A DNA stretch of 41,454 nucleotides from JAYZBC01 sp036339375. Its GTDB lineage: Bacteria; Pseudomonadota; Alphaproteobacteria; MPNO01; UBA2964. The stretch is from positions 1 through 41,454 of the forward strand of contig JAYZBC010000029.1 in the NCBI GenBank assembly GCA_036339375.1, read 5' to 3'. Of the stretch, positions 15,452-24,281 are shown one piece after another. The position numbers were made by a program, and so were the translations under genes. The stretch's first letter is position 1. Each line of letters opens with the position of its first letter. The notes beneath the pieces are model-generated. The model was given only the letters and a program-made list of their open reading frames with translations. It had not been told where the DNA came from and searched no databases.

Positions 15452-16345
15452 ATGAGCCAGTCCAGCCTTTCCAAAATTTCATTCCAGAGCCTAATTTTTC
15501 GGCTTCATGACTTTTGGACAAAGGCTGGGTGCGTAATTTTGCAGCCCTACGATATGGAAGTCGGAGCCGGAACTTTTCATCCTGCTACAATTTTGAGAGC
15601 TTTAGGGCCTGAGCCATGGAGCGCGGCATATGTTCAGCCGTGCCGCAGGCCGACGGACGGCCGCTATGGCGACAATCCAAATCGTTTGCAACATTATTTT
15701 CAATATCAAGTTATTCTGAAACCTTCGCCCGCGGACAGTCAGGATCTTTTTTTAGAAAGCCTTAAAACACTTGGTATTGATCCATTGCTTCATGATATTC
15801 GTTTTGTTGAAGACGACTGGGAAAGTCCGACGCTAGGTGCCTCTGGACTTGGTTGGGAAGTTTGGTGTGATGGAATGGAGGTAACTCAATTTACTTATTT
15901 TCAACAAGTTGGTGGAATTGAATGTAATCCGGTGTCAGTTGAACTTACTTATGGTTTAGAGAGATTGGCTATGTATATTCAGGGAGTAGACAACGTCTAT
16001 GAGTTGGAGTTTAACGAAAATGGTATTCTTTATGGCGAAATTTACCACCAAGCTGAACAGGAGTTTTCTGCCTACAATTTTGAAATTGCAACTACCGAGA
16101 CACTCCAAAATCAGTTTAAAAATTCTGAAGGCGAGTGTAACAAACTGTTAGAAAATAATTTACCACTACCTGCATATGATCAGTGTATCAAATGCAGCCA
16201 TCTTTTTAATTTGCTTGATGCACGCGGGTCGATAAGCGTAACAGATCGGGCAAACTATATTGCGAGAGTGAGAGTTCTTGCGAAGGGTTGTTGTGAATCT
16301 TGGCTGGCAAGTAGAGGTAGCAGAAGAACTCAGGAGGCAAAATAA
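15452..16345 (+). CDS. glyQ: Glycyl-tRNA synthetase alpha subunit
   Basis: A 297-residue catalytic subunit of the bacterial alpha2-beta2 glycyl-tRNA synthetase, which activates glycine and, with GlyS, charges tRNA-Gly. The sequence is highly conserved: FWTKAGCVILQPYDMEVGAG near the start, then AYVQPCRRPTDGRYGDNPNR and LGASGLGWEVWCDGMEVTQF, and a class II aaRS motif 3 region at ELTYGLERLAMYIQ. The length is normal. Its stop overlaps the glyS start by one base (TAATG), so the two subunits are translationally coupled. Confidence 0.97.
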   Translation: MSQSSLSKISFQSLIFRLHDFWTKAGCVILQPYDMEVGAGTFHPATILRALGPEPWSAAYVQPCRRPTDGRYGDNPNRLQHYFQYQVILKPSPADSQDLFLESLKTLGIDPLLHDIRFVEDDWESPTLGASGLGWEVWCDGMEVTQFTYFQQVGGIECNPVSVELTYGLERLAMYIQGVDNVYELEFNENGILYGEIYHQAEQEFSAYNFEIATTETLQNQFKNSEGECNKLLENNLPLPAYDQCIKCSHLFNLLDARGSISVTDRANYIARVRVLAKGCCESWLASRGSRRTQEAK

Positions 16346-18420
16346 TGCAGCTGTTGTTGGAATTATTTTGTGAAGAAATACCTGCGCGCCTACAAAAACA
16401 GGCAAAACAAAATCTTAAAATGCATGCGATTGATGGTTTGAAGAAAGTTGGCCTTGGTTTTGATGAAATAAAAAGCTATACCACACCGAGGCGTTTGGCG
16501 TTAATGGTGGATGGTTTACCAGAGCAGCAACCTGATACTAAGGAGCAAAAACGGGGTCCAAAAATAAGTGCTCCTAATAAGGCTCTCAATGGATTTCTTA
16601 GTTCTAACAAACTGAAACTAGAACAATGCGAAAAAAAACATTTTGGCAAAGAAGAGTTTTGGTTTGCCACTATTTCAAGGAGTGGGCGCCCAACTGAAGA
16701 AATATTAGCTACCATTTTGCCGGACCTCATTGGTAACCTTTCATGGCCGAAAACCATGAGGTGGGGGGAAGGCCGTTTTCGTTGGATACGTCCCCTTAAA
16801 AGAGTTTTGTGTGTCCTTGATGGAAAGCCGCTAGAGCTTGAGATTGGTGAAGGGATTCCGTGCGGAAATATTACATCTGGCCATCGTTTTTCAAATTCTA
16901 CTAATTTTGAGGTAGGTTTTTTTGACGATTATGAAAAGAATCTACAAAATAACCTGGTTATTTTGAATTCGAATACCAGAAGTCAAATTATTGAAGAAAA
17001 ATCTAAAAAATTAGCAGAAACTGAGGGCTTTCGTCTCAGATCCGATCCACAATTGTTAGAGGAGGTATCCGGTTTAGTCGAATGGCCGGCACCTTTAATG
17101 GGCAAAATAGATACTAATTTTATGGCTTTGCCGGAAGAAGTTCTTGTTACTGCAATGAGAAGACATCAAAAGTATTTTTCAGTAATTGATAAAGATGGAA
17201 AATTAGCTCCAAGGTTTGTTGTTGTTGCTAATACAGAAGCGTCCGATGGTGGTAAGTCGATAATTTTGGGTAACGAACGCGTCCTTCGTGCAAGGCTTTC
17301 AGATGCTAAATTTTTTTGGGACCAAGATCGTCAACAAAAACTTGAAACTCGAATACCTCGCTTAGCAGAAATGAAATTTCATCAAAAACTTGGCTCCATC
17401 GGTGAAAAAGTTAAGCGTATTGAAGAGTTGGCGGAATACCTCGCTCTAAAATTTAACGCCGACACTGATTTAGCACGGCGTGCCGGATATTTATGTAAAT
17501 CAGATTTAATGACAGGCATGGTTGGTGAGTTTGCTAATTTGCAAGGGATAATGGCAGGTTATTATGCACTCGAAGATGGTGAAAACCCTGCTGTAGCCAA
17601 TGCACTTAGGGATCACTATTCGCCAGTCGGTCCCAATGACAAATGTCCAGATTCGCCAATTAGTGTGACGGTTTCAATTGCAGACAAAATTGACACACTT
17701 GTCGGATTTTTTGGCATAGATGCAAAACCTACTGGTTCGCGTGATCCTTTTGGATTACGTCGTGCGGCTTTAGGGGTCATACGTTTATTGTTAGAAAATG
17801 GATTACGTTTATCGCTTACAGATATAATTGCGAAGTCGATCGGGTTTTATAAAAATTTTGGGGAAATAGATTTCAGCCAAAAACAACTGTTAACAGCATC
17901 ACTAGTCGAATTTTTTTCTGAGCGGCTCAAAGTATATTTAAAAGGGCAAGGTATTCGTCATGATTTAATTTCGGCTATTTTTTCAAATAAAGGGGAAGAT
18001 GATTTAGTTCGTCTTGTAGCGCGTGTTAAAGCGTTAGGGAACTTTTTGGATACCGAGGATGGAGCAAATCTCCTGGCAGCACACAAGCGTGCACAAAATA
18101 TAGTGTCTATTGAAGAAAAAAAGAGCCGGGAACGATTCAATGAAAATGTTGATCAAACTTTGTTGCAGGATATGAATGAGATTAACCTTTTTAATGAGCT
18201 AACCCAAATGGTTACAAAGGTAAAACCACTCCTGGAAGAAGAACGATTTGATGAAGTAATGATTATACTTGCCAAATTACGCCAACCCACAGATAAGTTT
18301 TTTGAAGCCGTTATGGTTAATGCAGAAGACTCAAACTTAAGAACTAATCGATTGCGTTTATTGTCAAAAATGGGGCGTGCGATAGATGAAGTCGCCGATT
18401 TTAAACAAATAAAGGGTTAA
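16345..18420 (+). CDS. glyS: Glycyl-tRNA synthetase beta subunit
   Basis: A 691-residue beta subunit that recognises tRNA-Gly and completes the heterotetrameric synthetase. The start MQLLLELFCEEIPARLQ is diagnostic, followed by TTPRRLAL, LSWPKTMRWGEGRFRWIRPL and the ALRDHYSPVGPND region in the HD-like middle domain. The C-terminal anticodon-binding-like domain ends with FFEAVMVNAED and the R-L-x-L-L segment. The length is typical. The start codon overlaps the glyQ stop. No intrinsic terminator is obvious in the 48 bp before the convergent hydrolase gene. Confidence 0.97.
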   Translation: MQLLLELFCEEIPARLQKQAKQNLKMHAIDGLKKVGLGFDEIKSYTTPRRLALMVDGLPEQQPDTKEQKRGPKISAPNKALNGFLSSNKLKLEQCEKKHFGKEEFWFATISRSGRPTEEILATILPDLIGNLSWPKTMRWGEGRFRWIRPLKRVLCVLDGKPLELEIGEGIPCGNITSGHRFSNSTNFEVGFFDDYEKNLQNNLVILNSNTRSQIIEEKSKKLAETEGFRLRSDPQLLEEVSGLVEWPAPLMGKIDTNFMALPEEVLVTAMRRHQKYFSVIDKDGKLAPRFVVVANTEASDGGKSIILGNERVLRARLSDAKFFWDQDRQQKLETRIPRLAEMKFHQKLGSIGEKVKRIEELAEYLALKFNADTDLARRAGYLCKSDLMTGMVGEFANLQGIMAGYYALEDGENPAVANALRDHYSPVGPNDKCPDSPISVTVSIADKIDTLVGFFGIDAKPTGSRDPFGLRRAALGVIRLLLENGLRLSLTDIIAKSIGFYKNFGEIDFSQKQLLTASLVEFFSERLKVYLKGQGIRHDLISAIFSNKGEDDLVRLVARVKALGNFLDTEDGANLLAAHKRAQNIVSIEEKKSRERFNENVDQTLLQDMNEINLFNELTQMVTKVKPLLEEERFDEVMIILAKLRQPTDKFFEAVMVNAEDSNLRTNRLRLLSKMGRAIDEVADFKQIKG

Positions 18421-18468
18421 GCTATTAGGCTAAATTACTCTTTACTTTAACGCGACAGATTAAATTTT

Positions 18469-19554
18469 TTATAAATCTTCTGCCCATGCAGCTATTAAGT
18501 CAGCTACTTCCAATCTCAAGTGTTGTTGTCCTATCATAAAGTGTGTTGCACCCTCTATTCGGAAGTATTTCTGACGACTACCCAAGGCTTTTGTCCACAT
18601 AGCTATATCACTTGGGGTTGCATTGGTGTCTGCTGTGAACTCAAGATTAATTACTGGCACGGATGTTCGGGCAATACATTTGGGCCCATGAGCATTGGAT
18701 TTTAAAGACCATTGACTCATCCATGAGGTAAGAGTTGTGAAACGTGCCACATCGTGTGTCCCGTAATTAATACGGTATGGGTCGCCCCAAACCATTCCTA
18801 GTTCTCTGTCATTGGGATCTAAAGTAAGGTCGAGAAAACGAGGATCAGCACAGGTTCTGTACACGATAAATGCCTCATCACGGGGTCCATTTACAATTTG
18901 GCGAAGTTTTTTAAGACGTTTTATAGTGCGTTGAGTAATCAATGTAGATCTTTTGTTTTGTGCTTTTCTTACTCGAGATATAAATTCCGCTGTAAAAGGA
19001 GGGGTAATGGTTGGACTAAAAATATTGAGAGTATTATCCAAAGAGAGGGGGTCACTTTCATCTGTTAGGGAAGCATCTAACCAATTTGATAACAGGATTG
19101 CTCTTCCTGGGTGAGCGCCAAATAGAGCTATACCATCCGCTGGTGGTAAGTTCTGAGGTGAAAGGTTTATTTTGTCACCTGCTGGCGTCATAGCGATAGT
19201 CAAATTTTCGGCTTCTGCTTGATACATAGCAACTGTAGATGCGCCTCCAGAATTGCCAAGCAGTATTAATTTTTCAAACCCTTGGTCTCTAAGATAACCA
19301 ACACCAGCGCCGAGGTCTTCAATCACTCGCTCAAAAATTAAATGTGCGTCATCATTCAAATACCGTGAATTTAAGGCAAGGAGTGTAATTCCCCGGGCAG
19401 GTAACAATTCCATCATGTAATGGCCAAAAAAATTACTGCTGGGGTGCATAATAATTGCTGCGCATTTACTTCCTTTAGATCGGCGAAGTGCTCCATAAAT
19501 TCGTGGGCCGTTTTTCAGCTTTACGTCGAGCGAAACTAATTCTGGGTAAGTCAT
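18469..19554 (-). CDS. Alpha/beta hydrolase of unknown specificity
   Basis: A 361-residue alpha/beta hydrolase. The core includes AAIIMHPSSNFFGHYMMELL (32-51, in the oxyanion-hole position), the nucleophile elbow LGNSGGAS with Ser102, and a C-terminal EGATHFMIGQQH that supplies the catalytic His. The long insert between the elbow and the His acts as a lid and has no close match I can name. It is the last gene of a compact minus-strand run, 19 nt after the VOC gene. An esterase, lactonase or C-C hydrolase acting late in a ring-cleavage-type pathway would fit the neighbours; that is inference. Confidence 0.8.
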   Translation of the reverse strand: MTYPELVSLDVKLKNGPRIYGALRRSKGSKCAAIIMHPSSNFFGHYMMELLPARGITLLALNSRYLNDDAHLIFERVIEDLGAGVGYLRDQGFEKLILLGNSGGASTVAMYQAEAENLTIAMTPAGDKINLSPQNLPPADGIALFGAHPGRAILLSNWLDASLTDESDPLSLDNTLNIFSPTITPPFTAEFISRVRKAQNKRSTLITQRTIKRLKKLRQIVNGPRDEAFIVYRTCADPRFLDLTLDPNDRELGMVWGDPYRINYGTHDVARFTTLTSWMSQWSLKSNAHGPKCIARTSVPVINLEFTADTNATPSDIAMWTKALGSRQKYFRIEGATHFMIGQQHLRLEVADLIAAWAEDL

Positions 19555-19573
19555 TTTTGTCGACTATGAATTT

Positions 19574-20125
19574 TTAAGATTTGGGGTGCTTTTCCAACCA
19601 GGTTGCTAATTGGGAGCGAGCAGTTTTTGCATAATTTTGGGTTTCTTCCTTTGTTGCTACACTGCAGGTAACTTCAAGCCGAAGATTGTTGGGATCAAAA
19701 AAATAAATAGACCTAATAAAACCATGGTCGGTTGGACCAATTACTTTTATACCATTGGTTTTTAAGCGAGACCGCATTGAAAGGACGTCCGCATAAGAAT
19801 CTACTTCAAAAGCGAAGTGATTAACCCATAAAGGAGTTTTTGGGTCTGGGGTGTATTCTTGACCATCAGCAAGGTCAAAAAATGCGATGCAGGAGCCATC
19901 TTGCATTTGAAAGAACAAATGAAGGTATGGATTGTGTTCTCCAGTTGACGGGACGTAATCAAGTGAGATGGTATGCACCAAGGGTAATCCTAAAATATCT
20001 TCATAAAAATGCCTAGTTTCTTCGGCATCACGACAACGCCAAGCAAAGTGGTTAAGTTTTTTTATTTTTGGAATATTAAATTTCTGAGTTTTGCTTTGGT
20101 TATAAGGGATTTTATCGTCTGGCAT
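19574..20125 (-). CDS. VOC-superfamily protein, dioxygenase/glyoxalase-like
   Basis: A 183-residue vicinal-oxygen-chelate protein made of two beta-alpha-beta-beta-beta modules. Candidate metal ligands are His26 (KLNHFAW), His103 (WVNHFAFEV) and Glu151 (LRLEVTC), spaced as in type I extradiol dioxygenases, although glyoxalase-like folds use similar positions. It may open a catechol-like ring or isomerise a small substrate. It is shorter than classical two-domain extradiol enzymes and similar in size to single-domain ones. AGGTATT lies before the ATG. It is 9 nt downstream of the FAH-family gene, and this pairing recurs in aromatic catabolism. Confidence 0.85.
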   Translation of the reverse strand: MPDDKIPYNQSKTQKFNIPKIKKLNHFAWRCRDAEETRHFYEDILGLPLVHTISLDYVPSTGEHNPYLHLFFQMQDGSCIAFFDLADGQEYTPDPKTPLWVNHFAFEVDSYADVLSMRSRLKTNGIKVIGPTDHGFIRSIYFFDPNNLRLEVTCSVATKEETQNYAKTARSQLATWLEKHPKS

Positions 20126-20134
20126 TTTTAATAC

Positions 20135-21121
20135 CTAGTTGTTAGGTTCAAATTTTGTAACCGTTTGTTCTATAGATCCAAATACCGTTTGATTACTTTC
20201 ATCAAAAACCTCTATCCGAATAATATCACCAAATTTAAGGAACGGTGTTTTTGGCTTTCCGTTAAGAATTGTTTCAATTGTGCGTATTTCTGCGAGACAA
20301 GTCGAGCCCCGGCTGCGTTCACAATTAGATACGGTGCCGGAACCTATTATTGTTCCCGGCCCCAGAGGTCGCGTTCTGGCGGCATGGGCAATTAGTTCCC
20401 CAAAATCAAAATTCATATCAGTACCGGCGTCTGGATTACCAATTAATTTTTCATTAATTGAGGCATTAATTGGGCGTTTTAATTTTCTTCCATCCCAGTT
20501 TTTTCCTAGTGTATGAGGTGAAACAGCAACTGGAGAAAAAGCGGTTGGAGGTTTAGATTGATAAAATCCGAAACCTTTACTTAATTCGCTTGGTATAAGA
20601 TTCCGTAAGGAGATATCATTAGCTAGCATAACCAATAGAATGTGCTTTGGGGCCTTTTCAGATGAAATTCCCATTGGGACATCACCTGTAATCACTGCAA
20701 TTTCTGCTTCAAGGTCTATTCCCCAATCTTCATTTATTACGGAAATTTCGTCATGAGGCCCAAGCAAAATATCTGAACCCCCTTGATAGATTAAAGGTTC
20801 TTCAAGAAAACTCTCCGGAAGTTCCGCACCCCGTGCTTTTCTCACTAATTCCATATGATTTAAATAAGCACTTCCGTCTGCCCAATGAAAGGCACGTGGC
20901 AATGGTGCTGCACAGAGACTGGGTATAAAAGGGGAACCTAAAATTTCTCTAGAGTTGAGTTTTTCGTATAGCTTTTCAAGTTCAGCAGCAGTGTCTTCCC
21001 ATGCATCAAGTCCGGCTTGCAGAGTTGGAACAATGCTTTCTGTTGTTGCCATAAATTTTAGATCTTGGCTCACAACGACAAGCTTGCCGTCTCGTTTATT
21101 TTTTAGTGAAGCGAGTTTCAT
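20135..21121 (-). CDS. Fumarylacetoacetate hydrolase (FAH) family protein
   Basis: A 328-residue FAH-family hydrolase/hydratase. The C-terminal catalytic domain is intact: WGIDLEAEIAVITGD carries the two acidic metal ligands, LLVMLANDISLRN supplies a third, and GTIIGSGTVSN forms the late glycine-rich loop. An N-terminal domain of about 75 residues precedes it, as in true fumarylacetoacetases and related two-domain members. The family cleaves C-C bonds of beta-diketo acids or hydrates 2-oxo-dienoates. Neighbouring VOC, cupin and lactonase-like genes suggest a ring-cleavage product as substrate, but no homogentisate dioxygenase is visible to confirm tyrosine catabolism. Confidence 0.9.
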   Translation of the reverse strand: MKLASLKNKRDGKLVVVSQDLKFMATTESIVPTLQAGLDAWEDTAAELEKLYEKLNSREILGSPFIPSLCAAPLPRAFHWADGSAYLNHMELVRKARGAELPESFLEEPLIYQGGSDILLGPHDEISVINEDWGIDLEAEIAVITGDVPMGISSEKAPKHILLVMLANDISLRNLIPSELSKGFGFYQSKPPTAFSPVAVSPHTLGKNWDGRKLKRPINASINEKLIGNPDAGTDMNFDFGELIAHAARTRPLGPGTIIGSGTVSNCERSRGSTCLAEIRTIETILNGKPKTPFLKFGDIIRIEVFDESNQTVFGSIEQTVTKFEPNN

Positions 21122-21219
21122 CAGTAGGAAATTTTATTACCGTTATCTGCGAAAATACACCAATTTTAACCCTAGTTTTTAAAATTTTTATTATCATATA
21201 AATTTTAGTTTCAATTTAA

Positions 21220-23340
21220 TTAAGTTTTGTGTTCTCCATTCTTGTTTGTAATCATTAAAGCAAACCCGTAGGACAAGGAGGTTTCCTTGAGTCGGTCATA
21301 ACGTCCTGAAGCTCCTCCATGTCCGGCTTCCATGTTGATCCAGCAAATAATTTCATTTTTACTGGTATTGTGGTGTCTCAATTTTGCTACCCATTTCGCT
21401 GGTTCCCAGTAAGTAACTCGAGGATCTGTTAATCCTCCTGTGGCTAATACAAAAGGGTAGGCTTGATTGGTTATGTTGCTATATGGGCAATAAGAAGTCA
21501 TAAACTTTAAGTCTTCTTCTTTATGTATTGGATCTCCCCATTCGTCCCATTCGGGTGGAGTTAAAGGCAGTGTTTCGTCTGATATGGTGTTAACAACATC
21601 GACAAAAGGGACTTCCGCTATAATACCCCGAAAAAGGTCTGGCCGGAGATTGGCTACAGCCCCCATTAACATCCCCCCTGCTGACCGACCTTGGGCAACA
21701 ATTTGGCCACATTTCGTGTAGCGCTTTTCAATTAAAAATTCAGCGGTGGCTATGAAGTCAAAAAAGGTATTCTTTTTTTGTCTGAGTTTCCCATTTAGGT
21801 ACCAATTAAAACCATTTTCAGTACCGCCCCTAATATGTGCGATAGCATAAACCATGCCACGGTCAACCAAACTATACACGTTGGCTGAAAAATTGGCTGG
21901 CATGGAATAGCCGTAGGATCCATAACCATAAAGTAAAAGCGGGGCCCTCCCGTTCAATGGCAAATCTTTTTTGTGCAGAATTGTTACAGGAATTTTTTCC
22001 CCATCGTGACCCGTGGCGAAAAGCCGGCGACATGAATAAGCCTGTGGGTCGTGGCCAGATGGTATGACTTGTTCTTTTCTCAATAATCTTTCTTTTGTCA
22101 CCAAATTATAGTCGTAAATTTGTTTTGGTACTGTTGGCGATGAATAGGAAAAGCGGAGTATTTCTGTTTTAAACTCATATCCCTTTTGCAGTGCCAAGTC
22201 ATAAGCTTCTTCATTGAAAGTAATAAAATGTTCTTTTCCTGTACTCAGTTCTTTGATTACAATTTTAGGTAGTGCATGTTCTCTTTCTAGGCGCACGAGA
22301 TGATCCTTAAACAGAATTATTGAGCGAATTAAACGGCCTTCTTTGTGGTTTACAAATTCCTTCCAGTTTTTTGGATCAGGGTCTAGTAATGACGTTTTGA
22401 CAACCTTAAAATCTACCGCTCCATCTATATTTGTATGAATAAGAAGCTGGTCGTCAGAATCATGGACATCGTATTTCACCCCTTTTTTGCGTGCGGAAAT
22501 AAGCCGAGGCTGCATGGTTGGTTTTTTTGTATCTATTAACCTTACTTCTGCGGTCTCAGCGTGATCGTAGCAAGAGATTGTTATAAACCGCCCACTTTCT
22601 GTTTTATCCAGCTGAATAAAAAAACTTGGGTCCAACTCTTCGTAAACCAAAGCATCTTCAATTTTGTCCACACCGACTGAATGCCGCATTACCTTGGTTG
22701 GTCGATGTTTTTGATCAAGGACAGTGTAAAAAAGAATTTGGCTGTCAGCAGAAAACTCCATGTCACCCTGAGCATTTTCCAATCGAGTCGGAAGAGGTTC
22801 GTCGGTGTCTAAGTTTTTAATGGTGATTTCATAAAATTCTGAACCGTTTCTGTCCATAGCGGTCGCGTAAAGCTTGTGGTCAGGGCTGTGTCTAGTAGAG
22901 CCTACGGAGAGGAATTTTTCTTCTTTTGCTTGTTCGTTAACGTCGAGAAGGACTTGCTCTTTCTCTCTTTCCCCCCCTTTTAAAGGACGCCTACAAAATA
23001 TCGGGTGCTGTCCTCCCGAATTAAAACGTTCATAATAAGCCCAGTTTCCATCGGATAGGGGAACCGTGGAGGATTTATCCTCAATTCGAGCTTGAAGCTC
23101 TTGAAACAAAACGTTTCGTAAATCCGCAATAGGGGCGAGAAATTTTTCAGCGTACGCGTTTTCGGACTGGAGATGTGCCCCTATATCTGATTTAAGTTTT
23201 TCAGGGTTTTGCATGACAAGTTGCCAATTGGGGTCGCGTAACCATGCATAGGGATCAATAAATTTTTGCCCAAACCGAAAAGACACATCTTTACGTCGAT
23301 CTGCAGAAGGAGCAGACAATTTTGGATTAGAGGATTTCAA
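21220..23340 (-). CDS. ptrB: Oligopeptidase B (S9A family serine peptidase)
   Basis: A 706-residue prolyl-oligopeptidase-family enzyme of the oligopeptidase B type, which cleaves short peptides after Arg or Lys in the cytoplasm. An N-terminal beta-propeller (about 10-430) caps the alpha/beta-hydrolase domain. The catalytic triad is visible: Ser553 in QGRSAGG, Asp639 in GLTDPRV and His674 in EAGHGG. The conserved PYAWLRDPNW near the start and YGYGSYG before the elbow are diagnostic. The length is normal. Its first 14 bases overlap the end of the ArsC-like gene, so the two are coupled within the minus-strand run, though no functional link is obvious. Confidence 0.95.
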   Translation of the reverse strand: MKSSNPKLSAPSADRRKDVSFRFGQKFIDPYAWLRDPNWQLVMQNPEKLKSDIGAHLQSENAYAEKFLAPIADLRNVLFQELQARIEDKSSTVPLSDGNWAYYERFNSGGQHPIFCRRPLKGGEREKEQVLLDVNEQAKEEKFLSVGSTRHSPDHKLYATAMDRNGSEFYEITIKNLDTDEPLPTRLENAQGDMEFSADSQILFYTVLDQKHRPTKVMRHSVGVDKIEDALVYEELDPSFFIQLDKTESGRFITISCYDHAETAEVRLIDTKKPTMQPRLISARKKGVKYDVHDSDDQLLIHTNIDGAVDFKVVKTSLLDPDPKNWKEFVNHKEGRLIRSIILFKDHLVRLEREHALPKIVIKELSTGKEHFITFNEEAYDLALQKGYEFKTEILRFSYSSPTVPKQIYDYNLVTKERLLRKEQVIPSGHDPQAYSCRRLFATGHDGEKIPVTILHKKDLPLNGRAPLLLYGYGSYGYSMPANFSANVYSLVDRGMVYAIAHIRGGTENGFNWYLNGKLRQKKNTFFDFIATAEFLIEKRYTKCGQIVAQGRSAGGMLMGAVANLRPDLFRGIIAEVPFVDVVNTISDETLPLTPPEWDEWGDPIHKEEDLKFMTSYCPYSNITNQAYPFVLATGGLTDPRVTYWEPAKWVAKLRHHNTSKNEIICWINMEAGHGGASGRYDRLKETSLSYGFALMITNKNGEHKT

Positions 23341-23671
23341 GAACGTTTTCCGGCGGACGCCCTAACGCTACTTTGTCACCGTTTACAATAATTGGGCGTT
23401 CAATCAAAATTGGATTTTGTACCATGGCGTCAATTAACTCTTTTGTATCTTTTTTCTTTTCGTATAATTGTAGTTCTTTATAAGGGGCTTCGCCCTTCCG
23501 CATCAAATCGCGGGGTTCCATACCTAATTTTTTTAGAAAATCAATCAATGTTGCTGCATCTGGAGGAGTTTTCAGGTACTCAACGATTTTTGGTTCAATA
23601 CCGTTACTCTTGAGTATTTCAAGAGTTGCTCTTGATTTACTGCAACGAGGATTATGATAAAAGGTTATCAT
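23327..23671 (-). CDS. ArsC-family arsenate reductase (glutaredoxin type)
   Basis: A 114-residue ArsC/Spx-fold protein. The active-site Cys10 is in HNPRCSKSR, and the family elements EYLKTPPDAATL, RKGEAPYKEL, PILIERPIIV and GRPPENVLEIL are all present. In E. coli ArsC this cysteine forms the thiarsahydroxy intermediate and glutaredoxin reduces it; many ArsC paralogues outside ars operons have other redox roles, and no ArsB or ArsR lies nearby. The ATG at 23671 is preferred because it gives the canonical MITFYHNPRC start and follows the cupin stop by 4 nt; a longer start at 23713 would run inside the cupin gene. Confidence 0.92.
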   Translation of the reverse strand: MITFYHNPRCSKSRATLEILKSNGIEPKIVEYLKTPPDAATLIDFLKKLGMEPRDLMRKGEAPYKELQLYEKKKDTKELIDAMVQNPILIERPIIVNGDKVALGRPPENVLEIL

Positions 23672-23675
23672 ATTT

Positions 23676-24260
23676 TTAGTCCGTTTTAGTAGGGCGAACG
23701 CCTTCACCATCAATCAAAATGAACGCCATAGTACAATATTCATCTGATTTGTTGACCCATGCGTGGTTTGTGCCTCGCTGAATCATAACATCACCTGCCT
23801 TCATCACCACTTCGGAATCGTCCAAATACATGGTCATCTCCCCTGAAAGACAAATTGCATAATCCACAGTATCGGTACAATGCATAAAAGAGTGTTTTTT
23901 TGTCTGGTGTTCGTTTTCACCATGTTTCAATGCGGCCTCTGCTCCATACTCTTCAAACGCTTTTTTTGCCGTTTTTTGGTCCACTGATTCAATTTGGTTT
24001 TCCGGAGGAAATTCAATAAGCCGAAAGACCGTTCCCGATGTTGGTGGGGGTAAGGGTAAATCGACACTGGTCATTTCTGATGGTCCATCGAAACGGCTTG
24101 GTGATGTATTTGTGGTCCACATGTTATGAAATATAACCCCCGGACGGTTGGGAGTTGTTTTTACTCCAGGTGTAGGAGAATCTGAAATTATTACGGCCTT
24201 TCCGTTTTGATCATGACCTGTAACTATCCGGCGGATACCAATCGGTTGTTTGTCACTCAT
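23676..24260 (-). CDS. Cupin-domain protein
   Basis: A 194-residue protein with a C-terminal cupin_2 beta-barrel: HSFMHCTDTVDYAICLSGEM forms motif 1 and GDVMIQRGTNHAWVNKSDE motif 2. Metal-binding side chains are incomplete compared with true cupin dioxygenases: motif 1 has HCTDT-V-DY rather than an HxH, and motif 2 keeps one His (TNHAW). It is more likely a ligand-binding or isomerase-type cupin than an oxygenase. It lies between the lactonase-like gene and the ArsC-like gene with gaps of 21 and 4 nt, so it belongs to the same transcript. The substrate is unknown. Confidence 0.82.
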   Translation of the reverse strand: MSDKQPIGIRRIVTGHDQNGKAVIISDSPTPGVKTTPNRPGVIFHNMWTTNTSPSRFDGPSEMTSVDLPLPPPTSGTVFRLIEFPPENQIESVDQKTAKKAFEEYGAEAALKHGENEHQTKKHSFMHCTDTVDYAICLSGEMTMYLDDSEVVMKAGDVMIQRGTNHAWVNKSDEYCTMAFILIDGEGVRPTKTD

Positions 24261-24281
24261 TGCAGTGTCGTTTACCTCTCT

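Noticed and set aside
23327..23671. Arsenic resistance operon
   Set aside because: Only an ArsC-like gene is present; no ArsR, ArsB or Acr3 gene lies nearby.
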